The notes under the pieces were generated by a model. The model was not told the DNA's origin. It did no database searches and was given only the letters and a program-made list of their open reading frames with translations. From NCBI RefSeq assembly GCF_900106645.1, contig NZ_FNMV01000009.1, positions 124,001-188,000 of the forward strand: a stretch of DNA of 64,000 nucleotides, given 5' to 3'. This document shows positions 25,902 through 33,448 of this stretch, in pieces. Origin of the DNA: Flavobacterium degerlachei. Its GTDB lineage: Bacteria; Bacteroidota; Bacteroidia; Flavobacteriales; Flavobacteriaceae. The stretch's first letter is position 1; each line of letters opens with the position of its first letter. The translations under genes and the position numbers were made by a program.

Positions 25902-26489
25902 ATGAATACACAATTTTTTCAAATCGTAATTGCCTTTTTAGGTGGAATTTTATCTTCATTATCAGAACAACTACGTTCAGATATCTCAGGAGGAAAAGTG
26001 ATTTTAGACGACCAAGTTCTTGAAATCAAAAAAGAAATCGCTGGAGGATCAACAATCGAGCTTATCGACGCTACAACCCAAAGAATTGACGGTATATGTA
26101 GTTTTGACAAAGACCGCTTAGAAACAGGTAGAGCTTTTGTCTTTGACCAAATAGCAATTGACTATGCAACAGATGCAAATTCAGGACTAGAAGGAGCATT
26201 AGCATATAATACAGCTGCACCTAAAGAGTTACAAAACGCATTGTTTGTTTTAGTACAAGACGGTAGAGAAGTATTAAGAATGCCAGTTAAAGACTTGTCA
26301 AACATTCATACAGGACAAAAAACTTCTGACGAATACGCAGTCTTGAAATCACTTCGTTACTTGGTTGATAACCGTAAAATCGAAATGAAAATCAAGTTTG
26401 CACCAGCAGTTACTTTAGATAACACAAAAAAACACTACATACACGTACGTTTAAGCGGTTTACAAACTGCTAAAAAAGTGAGTGCATAA
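25902..26489 (+). CDS. Beta-rich protein, candidate capsid or major virion protein
   Basis: A 195-aa protein. A short hydrophobic N-terminus (FFQIVIAFLGGIL) is followed by a beta-rich body (AFVFDQIAIDYAT, ALFVLVQDGREVLRMPV, KHYIHVRLSGL). It is a single gene with its own leader motif and a strong terminator directly after it, the arrangement expected for a highly expressed product. Size and strand pattern fit a single jelly-roll capsid protein, but no sequence family was recognised, so this is a hypothesis. A structure prediction would decide. Confidence 0.5.
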   Translation: MNTQFFQIVIAFLGGILSSLSEQLRSDISGGKVILDDQVLEIKKEIAGGSTIELIDATTQRIDGICSFDKDRLETGRAFVFDQIAIDYATDANSGLEGALAYNTAAPKELQNALFVLVQDGREVLRMPVKDLSNIHTGQKTSDEYAVLKSLRYLVDNRKIEMKIKFAPAVTLDNTKKHYIHVRLSGLQTAKKVSA

Positions 26490-26499
26490 TCACGTAACA

Positions 26500-26513
26500 C
26501 ACCATTAAACCAA
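26500..26513 (+). promoter_or_regulatory. CACCATTAAACCAA element ahead of a terminator
   Basis: An exact copy, but the next ATG is 77 bp away with a terminator hairpin in between, unlike the other copies. Confidence 0.6.
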
Positions 26514-26524
26514 ACCATAACCTT

Positions 26525-26562
26525 AAAAAAGCCTTGTCTATCGTAGGCAAGGCTTTTTTTAA
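26525..26562 (+). terminator. Strong terminator after the candidate capsid gene
   Basis: AAAAAAGCCTTG (26525-26536) pairs with CAAGGCTTTTTT (26548-26559), with a T-run. Confidence 0.85.
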
Positions 26563-26576
26563 ATAAAGCAATCCAA

Positions 26577-26942
26577 ATGCAAAACAACTCAAATTCAGAA
26601 TACGTAACAGCTAATATCACATTAGCTGCTAATACAACTATCGCTACAGATAAAGTATTCATCCCTGACGGAAAAATAGTTGCAATTGCTGCTATTGTTG
26701 CAGGAAACCCAGAAAATAGAATCGTTAATTTATCCATTTTAGACAATGGTAATGAAGTGATTAAACCAGCCGATATACGTTTTTCTACTAAAACATCAGG
26801 AGGTAGCTTTAGAGAATCTATGCGACCAGTAAATTTTAGCGGGGGTAGAAACTTCGAAACAAAATTAGTGACTAATGCTGCTTCAGCTACTGAAAATATC
26901 ACAGTACAGGTATTGTTTTTAATTGAAAAAACGCAGTACTAA
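26577..26942 (+). CDS. Beta-rich small protein of the virion block
   Basis: A 121-aa protein dominated by alternating hydrophobic strands (YVTANITLAANTTIATDKVFI, NITVQVLFLIEKTQY) with no charge-rich helices. It overlaps the next gene's start (TAATG at 26942), so translation is coupled. The pattern resembles minor structural jelly-roll or spike-base proteins; this is not established. Confidence 0.5.
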   Translation: MQNNSNSEYVTANITLAANTTIATDKVFIPDGKIVAIAAIVAGNPENRIVNLSILDNGNEVIKPADIRFSTKTSGGSFRESMRPVNFSGGRNFETKLVTNAASATENITVQVLFLIEKTQY

Positions 26943-27223
26943 TGTTTATCGAAGGACAATTAGTCAATACTGTAATTATGGATAGTCAAAATGATTTTCC
27001 ACTTAAAGGTATGATAAACCCAACCTTTCAAAACTCAGGCGAAGCTTCAGTTTTGATTGACGGTAGAAAGATAGAAGCAGGAGAAAGTTATGCTATCAAT
27101 GCCCCCAATGTGATTTTAACAAACAATGTTTCAATCATTTTTGAAAACGATTCCACTAAGGCTAGAATATTACACTTAGGCTACGTGCAAACATCAACCA
27201 CAATCTCATCTGATCCTCTTTAA
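26942..27223 (+). CDS. Beta-rich small protein of the virion block
   Basis: A 93-aa protein (MFIEGQLVNTVIMDSQNDFP) with short strands and glycine/asparagine turns, coupled to the gene before it. The size and strand content match the preceding protein, so the two may form a complex. No family is recognised. Confidence 0.5.
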   Translation: MFIEGQLVNTVIMDSQNDFPLKGMINPTFQNSGEASVLIDGRKIEAGESYAINAPNVILTNNVSIIFENDSTKARILHLGYVQTSTTISSDPL

Positions 27224-27244
27224 ACTCAAAATCACGCAATAATT

Positions 27245-28093
27245 ATGAGCAACATACAAAATACTATACAGTACCTTAAAGGAAATGAGAACCGCTATAT
27301 TACTATTGTCAACCAAGAGAATAATGCTCAGGTAGGTAAGGCAATGATCTATTTAGCGGACATTCCTAATGAAAATTTAGAAAGCTATTTACAAAACGCC
27401 CTTGGACAAATAACCAAACCAACGCTAGTTTGGGTCGAAATGCGCACCAAAAATGGCAATAGTTCTAAAAAAGACCATACTACTAAAATTGAAGTTAGTC
27501 CGGCTAATTACGTCGAACCACAAACTCAGACAGCAGCAATTCCACAACAACAAGCTTATGCTCCTGCTCCAGCACCACAACAAAGCTATTTAGGAAATCC
27601 AAGTATGGGCTTAGGTGTTGCTGAACTGGTAGGAATGCATGTAAAAGGCGAAAAATTGGAGATTGTAAAAGAACAGTTAGTTGAACTAAAAGAAGACTAC
27701 AAGCAGTTAAAGCACGATCATCGCTTATTAGAATCAAATCATAGAGATGCACTGACAAAGTTAAGCACAGCCGAAGCCCAAAAGGAAATTGCGGTGATGC
27801 TAGTAAAAAGTGAGAACAAATCGATTTTTGATAGTGAATCTTTTAAATCCTTGATGGATAAAGCACCTGAAATGTTAGGGGCTATTGCAGCTATGAAAGG
27901 CGGGGGAATGCCAATGCAAGCGGCATTAGGTAGCCCAAATATTAGTGAGACACACAGACAGTTTATAGATCATGTTGCAGAAAACCTGAATGAGGTTCAA
28001 ATTAACTTCCTTGGCTCGGTTATGCACTACATGGAGAACGAAAATTTTGCAAGCGAATTAAAATTATTAATACAGAAATACGCACATGGCTAA
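27245..28093 (+). CDS. Coiled-coil protein with proline/glutamine-rich linker
   Basis: A 282-aa protein. An N-terminal folded domain of about 85 residues is followed by a Gln/Pro/Ala-rich linker (PQQQAYAPAPAPQQSY), then a heptad coiled coil (about 140-190, LEIVKEQLVELKEDYKQLK) and a helical C-terminus. It overlaps the next gene by 8 bp. A scaffold or internal virion protein is plausible; no family is recognised. Confidence 0.55.
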   Translation: MSNIQNTIQYLKGNENRYITIVNQENNAQVGKAMIYLADIPNENLESYLQNALGQITKPTLVWVEMRTKNGNSSKKDHTTKIEVSPANYVEPQTQTAAIPQQQAYAPAPAPQQSYLGNPSMGLGVAELVGMHVKGEKLEIVKEQLVELKEDYKQLKHDHRLLESNHRDALTKLSTAEAQKEIAVMLVKSENKSIFDSESFKSLMDKAPEMLGAIAAMKGGGMPMQAALGSPNISETHRQFIDHVAENLNEVQINFLGSVMHYMENENFASELKLLIQKYAHG

Positions 28094-28277
28094 AACAGAA
28101 ATAACAGTTACTGCCAGTTCCGACATGGAGCTACTAACACGAAAAAAAGCACTAGAGGAAGTAAATAAACTCCCGACAGATCAATTACAAAGAGTATTAA
28201 AACTGGTAAAATCACCCAATGCAATTGGGTATTTATCCAGTGATATAAAATTTGCTTTACTTCAAAAATTCTTATAA
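28086..28277 (+). CDS. Small soluble protein
   Basis: A 63-aa helical protein (MAKTEITVTASSDMELLTRKKALEEV) overlapping the preceding gene by 8 bp and followed one base later by the next start. No family is recognised. The tight packing supports translation. Confidence 0.5.
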   Translation: MAKTEITVTASSDMELLTRKKALEEVNKLPTDQLQRVLKLVKSPNAIGYLSSDIKFALLQKFL

Positions 28278-28278
28278 A

Positions 28279-28725
28279 ATGAAAAAAATATCAAAACTAG
28301 GAAACCCAATAAACACAGGCTCAACCATTATCGAAAAAAGTGTAGAGGTCATTCCTTTTTTGATAAAGTTTGCGGTTTTTGCAGGAGTAGGTTACTGGGC
28401 GTATTCAAGTTACACCAATCGTTTTATAAAACGAAAAGAAAATGCAATCTACCCCGACGCTAATGTATCATTTGCACAGGCACAATCAAGAGCCAATGCA
28501 ATTTACAGCTCAATAGGTGTATTTTCTAATGATTTCGCCAATGTTTCGCGCCAGTTATCAGGTTTGAATTATAACGGGTTCATACGCGTTTTCAATGCGT
28601 TTGGACACAAAACAGGAACGCTATTTGGTGGCGATTTAGACTTAGAACAATGGTGTGCGAACCAGTTTACACCCTACGAAGTACAACAATTATCGTTTTT
28701 ATTAGGCGGTGCATTTTTTCAATAA
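28279..28725 (+). CDS. Membrane protein with annexin-like helical unit
   Basis: A 148-aa protein. I use the ATG at 28279, one base after the preceding stop. One transmembrane segment lies at about 24-44 (VIPFLIKFAVFAGVGYWAY). A helical domain follows (about 68-145), with RANAIYSSI, RQLSGLNYNGFIRVFNAFG and DLEQWCANQFTPYEVQQL. The pattern parallels the annexin-like repeat in the next gene, so the two look like diverged paralogues. It is probably a membrane-embedded virion protein (inference). Confidence 0.55.
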   Translation: MKKISKLGNPINTGSTIIEKSVEVIPFLIKFAVFAGVGYWAYSSYTNRFIKRKENAIYPDANVSFAQAQSRANAIYSSIGVFSNDFANVSRQLSGLNYNGFIRVFNAFGHKTGTLFGGDLDLEQWCANQFTPYEVQQLSFLLGGAFFQ

Positions 28726-28737
28726 ATCAATCAAAAA

Positions 28738-29178
28738 ATGAAACTAACAGCACAACAAGAAGTAAACTTAAAAACTGGAGCGTACGTAGTAGCAGCAGGG
28801 CTATTAGTCTATTTTGTTTTTGTAAAAAGAAAAGACAATTCAGGCAACAGTAGTGACCCTACAGGAAATGGTGGTTCTACCCCATCCCTACCTGCTTTTA
28901 ATCCAAAGATAGTAGCCGAAAACTTATATGACGCTATGAAAGATAGCGGTACTGATGAAGAATCAATTTTAGAAACCTTAAAAACAGTAACTCTATCTCA
29001 ATTTGCACAAGTAATAACTGCTTTTGGCAACCGAGCTTACAACACTGTTACAGGAAATCAATATAATTTCAATCCATTTTCGAGCCTACCTAATTTACCA
29101 CTTAAAACATGGTTAAAAGAAGAATTGAACACTAAGGATTACGCACTTTTAAGATCGAAATACCCTAATTACTTATAA
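28738..29178 (+). CDS. Membrane protein with annexin-like repeat
   Basis: A 146-aa protein with an N-terminal transmembrane segment (AYVVAAGLLVYFVFV, about 15-29), a Gly/Ser/Pro linker, and a C-terminal unit of about 80 residues. That unit contains AENLYDAMKDSGTDEESI, then LSQFAQVITAFG and LKEELNTKDYALL. This matches the annexin repeat pattern L-x-x-A-M-x-x-x-GTDE-x-x-I, followed by Q-x-x-x-I-x-x-x-Y/F-G and L-x-x-EL. Whether it binds calcium or lipid is unknown. Confidence 0.65.
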   Translation: MKLTAQQEVNLKTGAYVVAAGLLVYFVFVKRKDNSGNSSDPTGNGGSTPSLPAFNPKIVAENLYDAMKDSGTDEESILETLKTVTLSQFAQVITAFGNRAYNTVTGNQYNFNPFSSLPNLPLKTWLKEELNTKDYALLRSKYPNYL

Positions 29179-29179
29179 G

Positions 29180-29602
29180 ATGGCTTTAACAGATAAAATT
29201 ACACTTAAAACCAAAGTTGTAGATGAAAACGGAAAACCGCTATATGGTGCAAACATTATTATAGATAGGAAAGCGATTGCGTCTACAAACTATGATGGTA
29301 CGGTAACTATTCCAGGAATAGCCGATAGTTTTTCGGAGGTTAGAATTACTTACATCGGATATGCCGATTATGTTATTTCCGCAGTTTTTTTACCAGCCAA
29401 GGTAATATTAAAAATCAAAGCTGAAGAACTAGACGGTTTTACAATCACGATTCCTAAAAAAACGACAACAACCGAAACCAGTACTACAACCGCAGAAAAA
29501 CAGCCATTCAATTGGTTGATTTGGATTTCGTTGTTAGGGCTAGGAATTCAAGTAAAAAAATACTTTGACGACAAGAACAAAGTCGTTAAAGCAAAAATTT
29601 AG
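29180..29602 (+). CDS. Carboxypeptidase-regulatory-like beta-sandwich with C-terminal membrane anchor
   Basis: A 140-aa protein. Residues 8-90 resemble a CarboxypepD_reg-like domain (VVDENGKPLYGANIIID, then GTVTIPGI and VRITYIGYADYVISAV). This fold is common in Bacteroidota TonB-dependent receptors, here without the barrel. After a Thr-rich linker a transmembrane segment lies at about 112-127 (WLIWISLLGLGIQV). It is likely displayed on a membrane surface. It begins directly after the preceding stop. Confidence 0.7.
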   Translation: MALTDKITLKTKVVDENGKPLYGANIIIDRKAIASTNYDGTVTIPGIADSFSEVRITYIGYADYVISAVFLPAKVILKIKAEELDGFTITIPKKTTTTETSTTTAEKQPFNWLIWISLLGLGIQVKKYFDDKNKVVKAKI

Positions 29603-29619
29603 TATTTGTTCATTGCGTG

Positions 29620-29669
29620 AAGTTACCTGAGCCAGTCAATAAGCGTTTGACTGGTTTAAGGTAATTACT
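29620..29669 (+). terminator. Hairpin, probable terminator between virion and lysis genes
   Basis: GTTACCT and GCCAGTCAA pair with TTGACTGG and AGGTAAT around AAGCG-type loop sequence. There is only a weak T-run, so it may be a processing or attenuation site. Confidence 0.5.
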
Positions 29670-29681
29670 AAAAAACAAAAC

Positions 29682-29695
29682 CACCATTAAACCAA
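29682..29695 (+). promoter_or_regulatory. CACCATTAAACCAA leader element
   Basis: An exact copy starting 23 bp before the endolysin ATG at 29705. Confidence 0.7.
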
Positions 29696-29704
29696 CCAAA
29701 CACC

Positions 29705-30265
29705 ATGGCTAATTTTGACATATTCCTACCAAAAATACAAACTATCGAAGGTGGGTACCAAAACCTTTCAAAGGATTCTGGAAACAAAAACTCATTAGGA
29801 CAATTTGTAGGTACTAATCACGGTATATCAGCCCGTTTTTATGAGGGAATTATCGGGAGACCGCCTACAATTGCTGACATGAAAGCCATTACTAAAGTAA
29901 AAGCAGCTTATTTGTTCAAGAAATACTTTTGGGACGATGTTCACGGGGACAATTTAAAGAACCAATCGGTTGCCGATATCATTGCCGATCACGCTATTAA
30001 TTCAGGTGAATCACCTATCGGAACTATTGTACAACGTATACTGGTAAATGACTTTAGAAAGAACATTACAATTGATGGCGATATAGGACCTAAAACTGCA
30101 ATCGCAATCAACAGCGTAAACCAACAACAACTCTTTGACAAGATCAAAAAAGCGAGAGCGAGTTATTACTATGCTTTAGGAGGGAGTTTTCTAAACGGAT
30201 GGCTAGACCGATTAACACATTTTGTTTACGAAAAAAAGCTTTCGCCATCGGTACAGGTGGCTTAA
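29705..30265 (+). CDS. GH108 endolysin (N-acetylmuramidase)
   Basis: A 186-aa glycoside hydrolase family 108 protein: catalytic Glu in the N-terminal IEGGYQN (about residues 14-20), with the family's KVKAAYLFKKYFWDD and IIADHAINSGES segments. A PG_binding_3-type tail (ITIDGDIGPKTAIAINSVN) completes the domain. It cleaves peptidoglycan for phage release. It lacks a signal peptide and so would need a holin. Its 3' end overlaps a 38-codon membrane peptide frame. Confidence 0.9.
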   Translation: MANFDIFLPKIQTIEGGYQNLSKDSGNKNSLGQFVGTNHGISARFYEGIIGRPPTIADMKAITKVKAAYLFKKYFWDDVHGDNLKNQSVADIIADHAINSGESPIGTIVQRILVNDFRKNITIDGDIGPKTAIAINSVNQQQLFDKIKKARASYYYALGGSFLNGWLDRLTHFVYEKKLSPSVQVA

Positions 30266-30315
30266 TAGTAGTTGGCTTCGGTTTTTTGTATTGGTATAAA
30301 AAAATTAAAAAATGA
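30199..30315 (+). CDS. Embedded 38-aa membrane peptide overlapping the endolysin gene
   Basis: In a frame different from the endolysin, an ATG at 30199 opens MARPINTFCLRKKAFAIG. A strong hydrophobic segment (GTGGLIVVGFGFLYWY) and a lysine tail (KKIKK) follow. The stop TGA overlaps the next ATG (ATGA at 30312). Basic-TM-basic topology next to an endolysin is typical of small holins or lysis peptides. Translation is not proven. Confidence 0.5.
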   Translation: MARPINTFCLRKKAFAIGTGGLIVVGFGFLYWYKKIKK

Positions 30316-30986
30316 GCGGAATTAATAACATAACGATAGGAATTGTAAAACCCAGCACGTCGAGTGGCGGGAACGGCTTTCCTATTCCCTTTTTAGATTT
30401 GAAGTTAGTCGAAAAAGGCTCACAAAATGACATTCCAAATACCAACTTGAACGTGCTTCAAATCGGGGATTTTGTGCAAGGAATGAAAAACAGCAAAACA
30501 GTATGGAAATCGGCTAGGTACAACGGTGGCGACCCTTCTGACAGAAATAACTACATACCAATTGTAGAGGTAATAATGGCAGATGAATACATTGCACCCG
30601 TTCCTGAGCCAATACAGCAGCCTGATCCAACGCCTGAAGGACTATCGCCTTTAATAGAGACGTTAGGAACTTCTAAAGTAACGTCAAGCAGCTTTTCTTT
30701 AAGCGCATTGCCAGTACGAAAGGGACAAGGAGTAGGAAACATCAATTCATCTATAGAAATAGCAAAAAGTATTGATTTTTCAGATTACCTCGTAATATCG
30801 AGCAAAACACTAATGGAATTATTAGAGTTCACTGTTAACTTCAATAATTTATCGTTTAACTTCTGGGGGGGAGGGATAAAACCAAATACTAGCTACTATT
30901 ACAGAGCGAGAATGACTACCAATCCAGCTTATGAAGGGCAGATCTTATGGTATGGAGAAACAAAAACAGTAACAACATTGCCTTAA
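30312..30986 (+). CDS. Putative spike or adhesin base with fibronectin-like domain
   Basis: A 224-aa protein. A N-terminal domain of about 100 residues includes a Gly-rich PSTSSGGNGFPIPF and an interaction-type domain. After a proline-rich linker (PVPEPIQQPDPTPEG), a fibronectin type III-like domain ends in IKPNTSYYYRARM and GETKTVTTLP. It is coupled to the embedded peptide upstream and followed 11 bp later by the LRR gene. It may tether the receptor-binding LRR protein; inference. Confidence 0.55.
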   Translation: MSGINNITIGIVKPSTSSGGNGFPIPFLDLKLVEKGSQNDIPNTNLNVLQIGDFVQGMKNSKTVWKSARYNGGDPSDRNNYIPIVEVIMADEYIAPVPEPIQQPDPTPEGLSPLIETLGTSKVTSSSFSLSALPVRKGQGVGNINSSIEIAKSIDFSDYLVISSKTLMELLEFTVNFNNLSFNFWGGGIKPNTSYYYRARMTTNPAYEGQILWYGETKTVTTLP

Positions 30987-30997
30987 CCTACTACTAC

Positions 30998-32785
30998 ATG
31001 GATATTATTCAAATAATAAATAGATTAATTCTAAAAAAACCAATTGCAAACACTCCGTTTGCAGGCGTTTTAGTACACGACCCTGAAACTAAAGAGGTAG
31101 GGGTTGTTTCAAAAATGGAGTTGTTAAAGCCTTTACAGGACCAAGTTGACAAGATCAACAATCCTGATGGTTTTTTAAAAACAGGAAAAATAACAAAAGT
31201 AGGCAATACAGTTTCAATTTCGGCTTTGTCATTCGTTTGGAAGAAAAACGACATAACAGCAACTAATTACAATGATTTCTCAACTGTAATTGCTAGTGCT
31301 GTTCATGGTTTTTACCGTACCGACAGCATATATACCCAACCTGACGGTACTTTTGTTAAAATAGAGGGAGAAGAAGGAGCGGAAGTTTCTATACCACCTA
31401 GCGAAATAGCAAATGCTTTGTTAGTGACGAATATTACTGTTTTTGGATCAGTCATAGAAGAACCGACTGAGCCATTTGTAAGTGAAGTTTTTACTAAGGA
31501 AGAGAAGGAGAAGTTAGGGTCCTTTAATTCTTTTGAAGTAAAGGGTGAGTACGCTAATAACACAGTGGCATTAGCTAATGGATTAGTTGAAGGAGATGTT
31601 TATAATTTACCTATCTCGTCTGATGTTTATGTTTTAGCATTAGTTAAAGAGCCGATAATTGCAGAGAATTATATAGAATTGACGTTTCAAGATATTGATA
31701 TCGCAATGAGTAGTGCAGGTATCACAGACAAGAACTCAATCATTGATTGGAATGGTTTTTCTAGAAATCAATCTCCACTATCTAATGACTTTGATTTTGA
31801 TTCAGTAGAGATTAATGGCAACGTGGCAAAGCTAATTAAAATAGAACCTAATGTTAGTTTTATTACTTTGAGTGGTTTGGGATTTGAAAACATTGAAGTA
31901 TCAGGCTTTCAGAGCTTAATCGGTTTAAATCTTGATAATAATCAAATAGTAACATTTGACCCTACTATTGCATTACCTAGTAGTTTACTTTACTTATTTT
32001 TTAGTAACAATCAAATAGTAACATTTGACCCTACTATTGCATTACCTAGTAGTTTAGCCAATTTAAGGCTTAATAATAATCAAATAGTAACATTTGACCC
32101 TACTATTGCATTACCTACAGGTTTAACTGATTTATACCTTCATAGCAATCAAATAGTAACATTTGACCCTACTATTGCATTACCTAGTAGTTTACTCGGT
32201 TTAGGTCTTGGTGACAATCAAATAGTAACATTTGACCCTACTATTGCATTACCTAGTAGTTTACTCGGTTTAGGTCTTGGTGGCAATCAAATAGTAACAT
32301 TTGACCCTATTATTGCATTACCTACAGGTTTAGAGAGTTTAAATCTATCCGACAATCAAATAGTAACATTTGACCCTACTATTGCATTACCTACAGGTTT
32401 AACTGATTTATACCTTGATAGCAATCAAATAGTAACATTTGACACTATTATTGCATTACCTAGTAGTTTAACTGATTTAAATCTATACGACAATCAAATA
32501 GTAACATTTGACCCTACCATTGCATTACCTAGTAGTTTAACTGATTTAAGGCTTGATAATAATCAAATAGTAACATTTGACCCTACTATTGCATTACCTA
32601 GTAGTTTAACCACTTTAAGGCTTAATAATAATCAAATAGTAACATCTTCTTGGAACTCGGCAACATCTTGGATTTCAAATCTTACTAATGGTGGGGAGAT
32701 ATTTACACAAGGGAATATAGACTCTGCTGCAGGCACGAATACACAATCTCTGTTAGAGGCTAAAGGTTGGATTGTAGGTGTTTAA
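30998..32785 (+). CDS. Leucine-rich-repeat protein, putative receptor-binding protein
   Basis: A 595-aa protein. I chose the ATG at 30998 (MDIIQIINRLIL) to avoid overlap with the preceding gene. Residues 1-310 are a globular N-terminal part with collagen/phage-tail-like VSIPPSEI and GVVSKMELL features. About residues 315-548 hold 11 LRR units of 23 aa with consensus NQIVTFDPTIALPSSL-xx-L-x-L-xx, then a cap. Changes between units sit almost only in the xxLxLxx surface strand. It is likely to bind a host surface ligand. Confidence 0.75.
   Translation: MDIIQIINRLILKKPIANTPFAGVLVHDPETKEVGVVSKMELLKPLQDQVDKINNPDGFLKTGKITKVGNTVSISALSFVWKKNDITATNYNDFSTVIASAVHGFYRTDSIYTQPDGTFVKIEGEEGAEVSIPPSEIANALLVTNITVFGSVIEEPTEPFVSEVFTKEEKEKLGSFNSFEVKGEYANNTVALANGLVEGDVYNLPISSDVYVLALVKEPIIAENYIELTFQDIDIAMSSAGITDKNSIIDWNGFSRNQSPLSNDFDFDSVEINGNVAKLIKIEPNVSFITLSGLGFENIEVSGFQSLIGLNLDNNQIVTFDPTIALPSSLLYLFFSNNQIVTFDPTIALPSSLANLRLNNNQIVTFDPTIALPTGLTDLYLHSNQIVTFDPTIALPSSLLGLGLGDNQIVTFDPTIALPSSLLGLGLGGNQIVTFDPIIALPTGLESLNLSDNQIVTFDPTIALPTGLTDLYLDSNQIVTFDTIIALPSSLTDLNLYDNQIVTFDPTIALPSSLTDLRLDNNQIVTFDPTIALPSSLTTLRLNNNQIVTSSWNSATSWISNLTNGGEIFTQGNIDSAAGTNTQSLLEAKGWIVGV
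31940..32652 (+). repeat. Eleven 69-bp direct repeats encoding LRR units
   Basis: Units begin AATCAAATAGTAACAT at 31940, 32009 and every 69 bp to 32630. The scaffold is nearly identical at nucleotide level. Short segments of about 20 bp differ in mosaic combinations. This implies recent unit duplication and exchange. Confidence 0.9.
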
Positions 32786-32794
32786 TCGGGATAG

Positions 32795-33004
32795 GCAAAG
32801 GATCTATTTTATCCTGGACAAGCTAGCCAATCGGGAATTTACAACGCTATAGAACAAGACACTAAGAGTTCGCGGCGGTTAGCATTTGGCAAGGAAAACG
32901 AAACCATATCAAACGCCTTGGTTAAGAACCAATTACGTCGCGCGCTCACGACAACAGGAAAAGCTCTAGATTTTAAATTTATTAGAAGAAAACCATTGTA
33001 TTAA
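32795..33004 (+). pseudogene. Open frame without start codon after the LRR gene
   Basis: Immediately after the LRR stop codon (TAA TCG GGA TAG), the same frame stays open for 69 codons. It reads AKDLFYPGQASQSG, then LAFGKENETISNAL, and ends RRKPLY. There is no ATG, GTG or TTG near its beginning. It is locally G/C-richer than the surroundings (CGCGGCGG, CGCGCGCTC). It looks like the 3' remnant of a gene cut by LRR-gene rearrangement, or a lost alternative C-terminus. Confidence 0.5.
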
Positions 33005-33029
33005 CGCCATAATCGAAAATAAAATAACT

Positions 33030-33254
33030 ATGCAACCATTAAACCAACCAACCCCAAAAATCAACACCATCCTTTGGAAATTAGGATCATTTATTTACGC
33101 CTTGATCATTTTGTTAAATCAAAATTTAAGCATGTTGCATGGACTAGGATTCAAGGAAACGACTGAAAACTGGATCAAAGTAGCGGGAGCGTTCTTATAC
33201 TTCCTGTTCACCTATTTCAACTTCAACCAAACCCAAAACCCTAAAAAGACCTAA
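33030..33254 (+). CDS. Holin-like small membrane protein
   Basis: A 74-aa protein with two hydrophobic segments (LGSFIYALIILLNQ at about 19-32 and WIKVAGAFLYFLFTYF at about 48-63) and a charged C-terminus. This is the small holin layout, next to other lysis genes. The leader motif lies inside the first codons (33033-33047, encoding QPLNQP). The true start may therefore be further downstream if the motif is 5' untranslated here as elsewhere. Confidence 0.6.
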   Translation: MQPLNQPTPKINTILWKLGSFIYALIILLNQNLSMLHGLGFKETTENWIKVAGAFLYFLFTYFNFNQTQNPKKT

Positions 33255-33256
33255 GC

Positions 33257-33448
33257 ATGAAACTTTTAACTGAAATAATTGATTTAAAAATCACCGCCTT
33301 ATACTCGTTTATGATACTACTTTTTGCCGCTGACAATTTAGAATTTATTTTCAAAATAATATCAGGATTTATTTTCATAGGCTACAACCTTCATCGCTGG
33401 TATATCATGCATGACGACCATAAGAAATCTAAAAATAAAACAACATGA
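33257..33448 (+). CDS. Small two-span membrane protein (holin-like or antiholin-like)
   Basis: A 63-aa protein with two hydrophobic segments (ALYSFMILLFAAD, FIFKIISGFIFIGYNL) and a charged tail (HDDHKKSKNKTT). It lies 2 bp after the previous gene and overlaps the next by 4 bp (ATGA), so it belongs to one lysis operon. A holin/antiholin pair with the gene before it is a reasonable inference. Confidence 0.6.
   Translation: MKLLTEIIDLKITALYSFMILLFAADNLEFIFKIISGFIFIGYNLHRWYIMHDDHKKSKNKTT

Noticed and set aside
30947..30997. Longer N-terminus for the LRR protein
   Set aside because: It overlaps the preceding gene in another frame and adds no conserved feature. The ATG at 30998 gives a clean start.
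21147..32785. A diversity-generating retroelement pairing the reverse transcriptase with the variable LRR gene
   Set aside because: The RT lacks DGR-type motifs and is 8 kb away on the other strand. I see no template repeat, and LRR unit differences are not adenine-specific.
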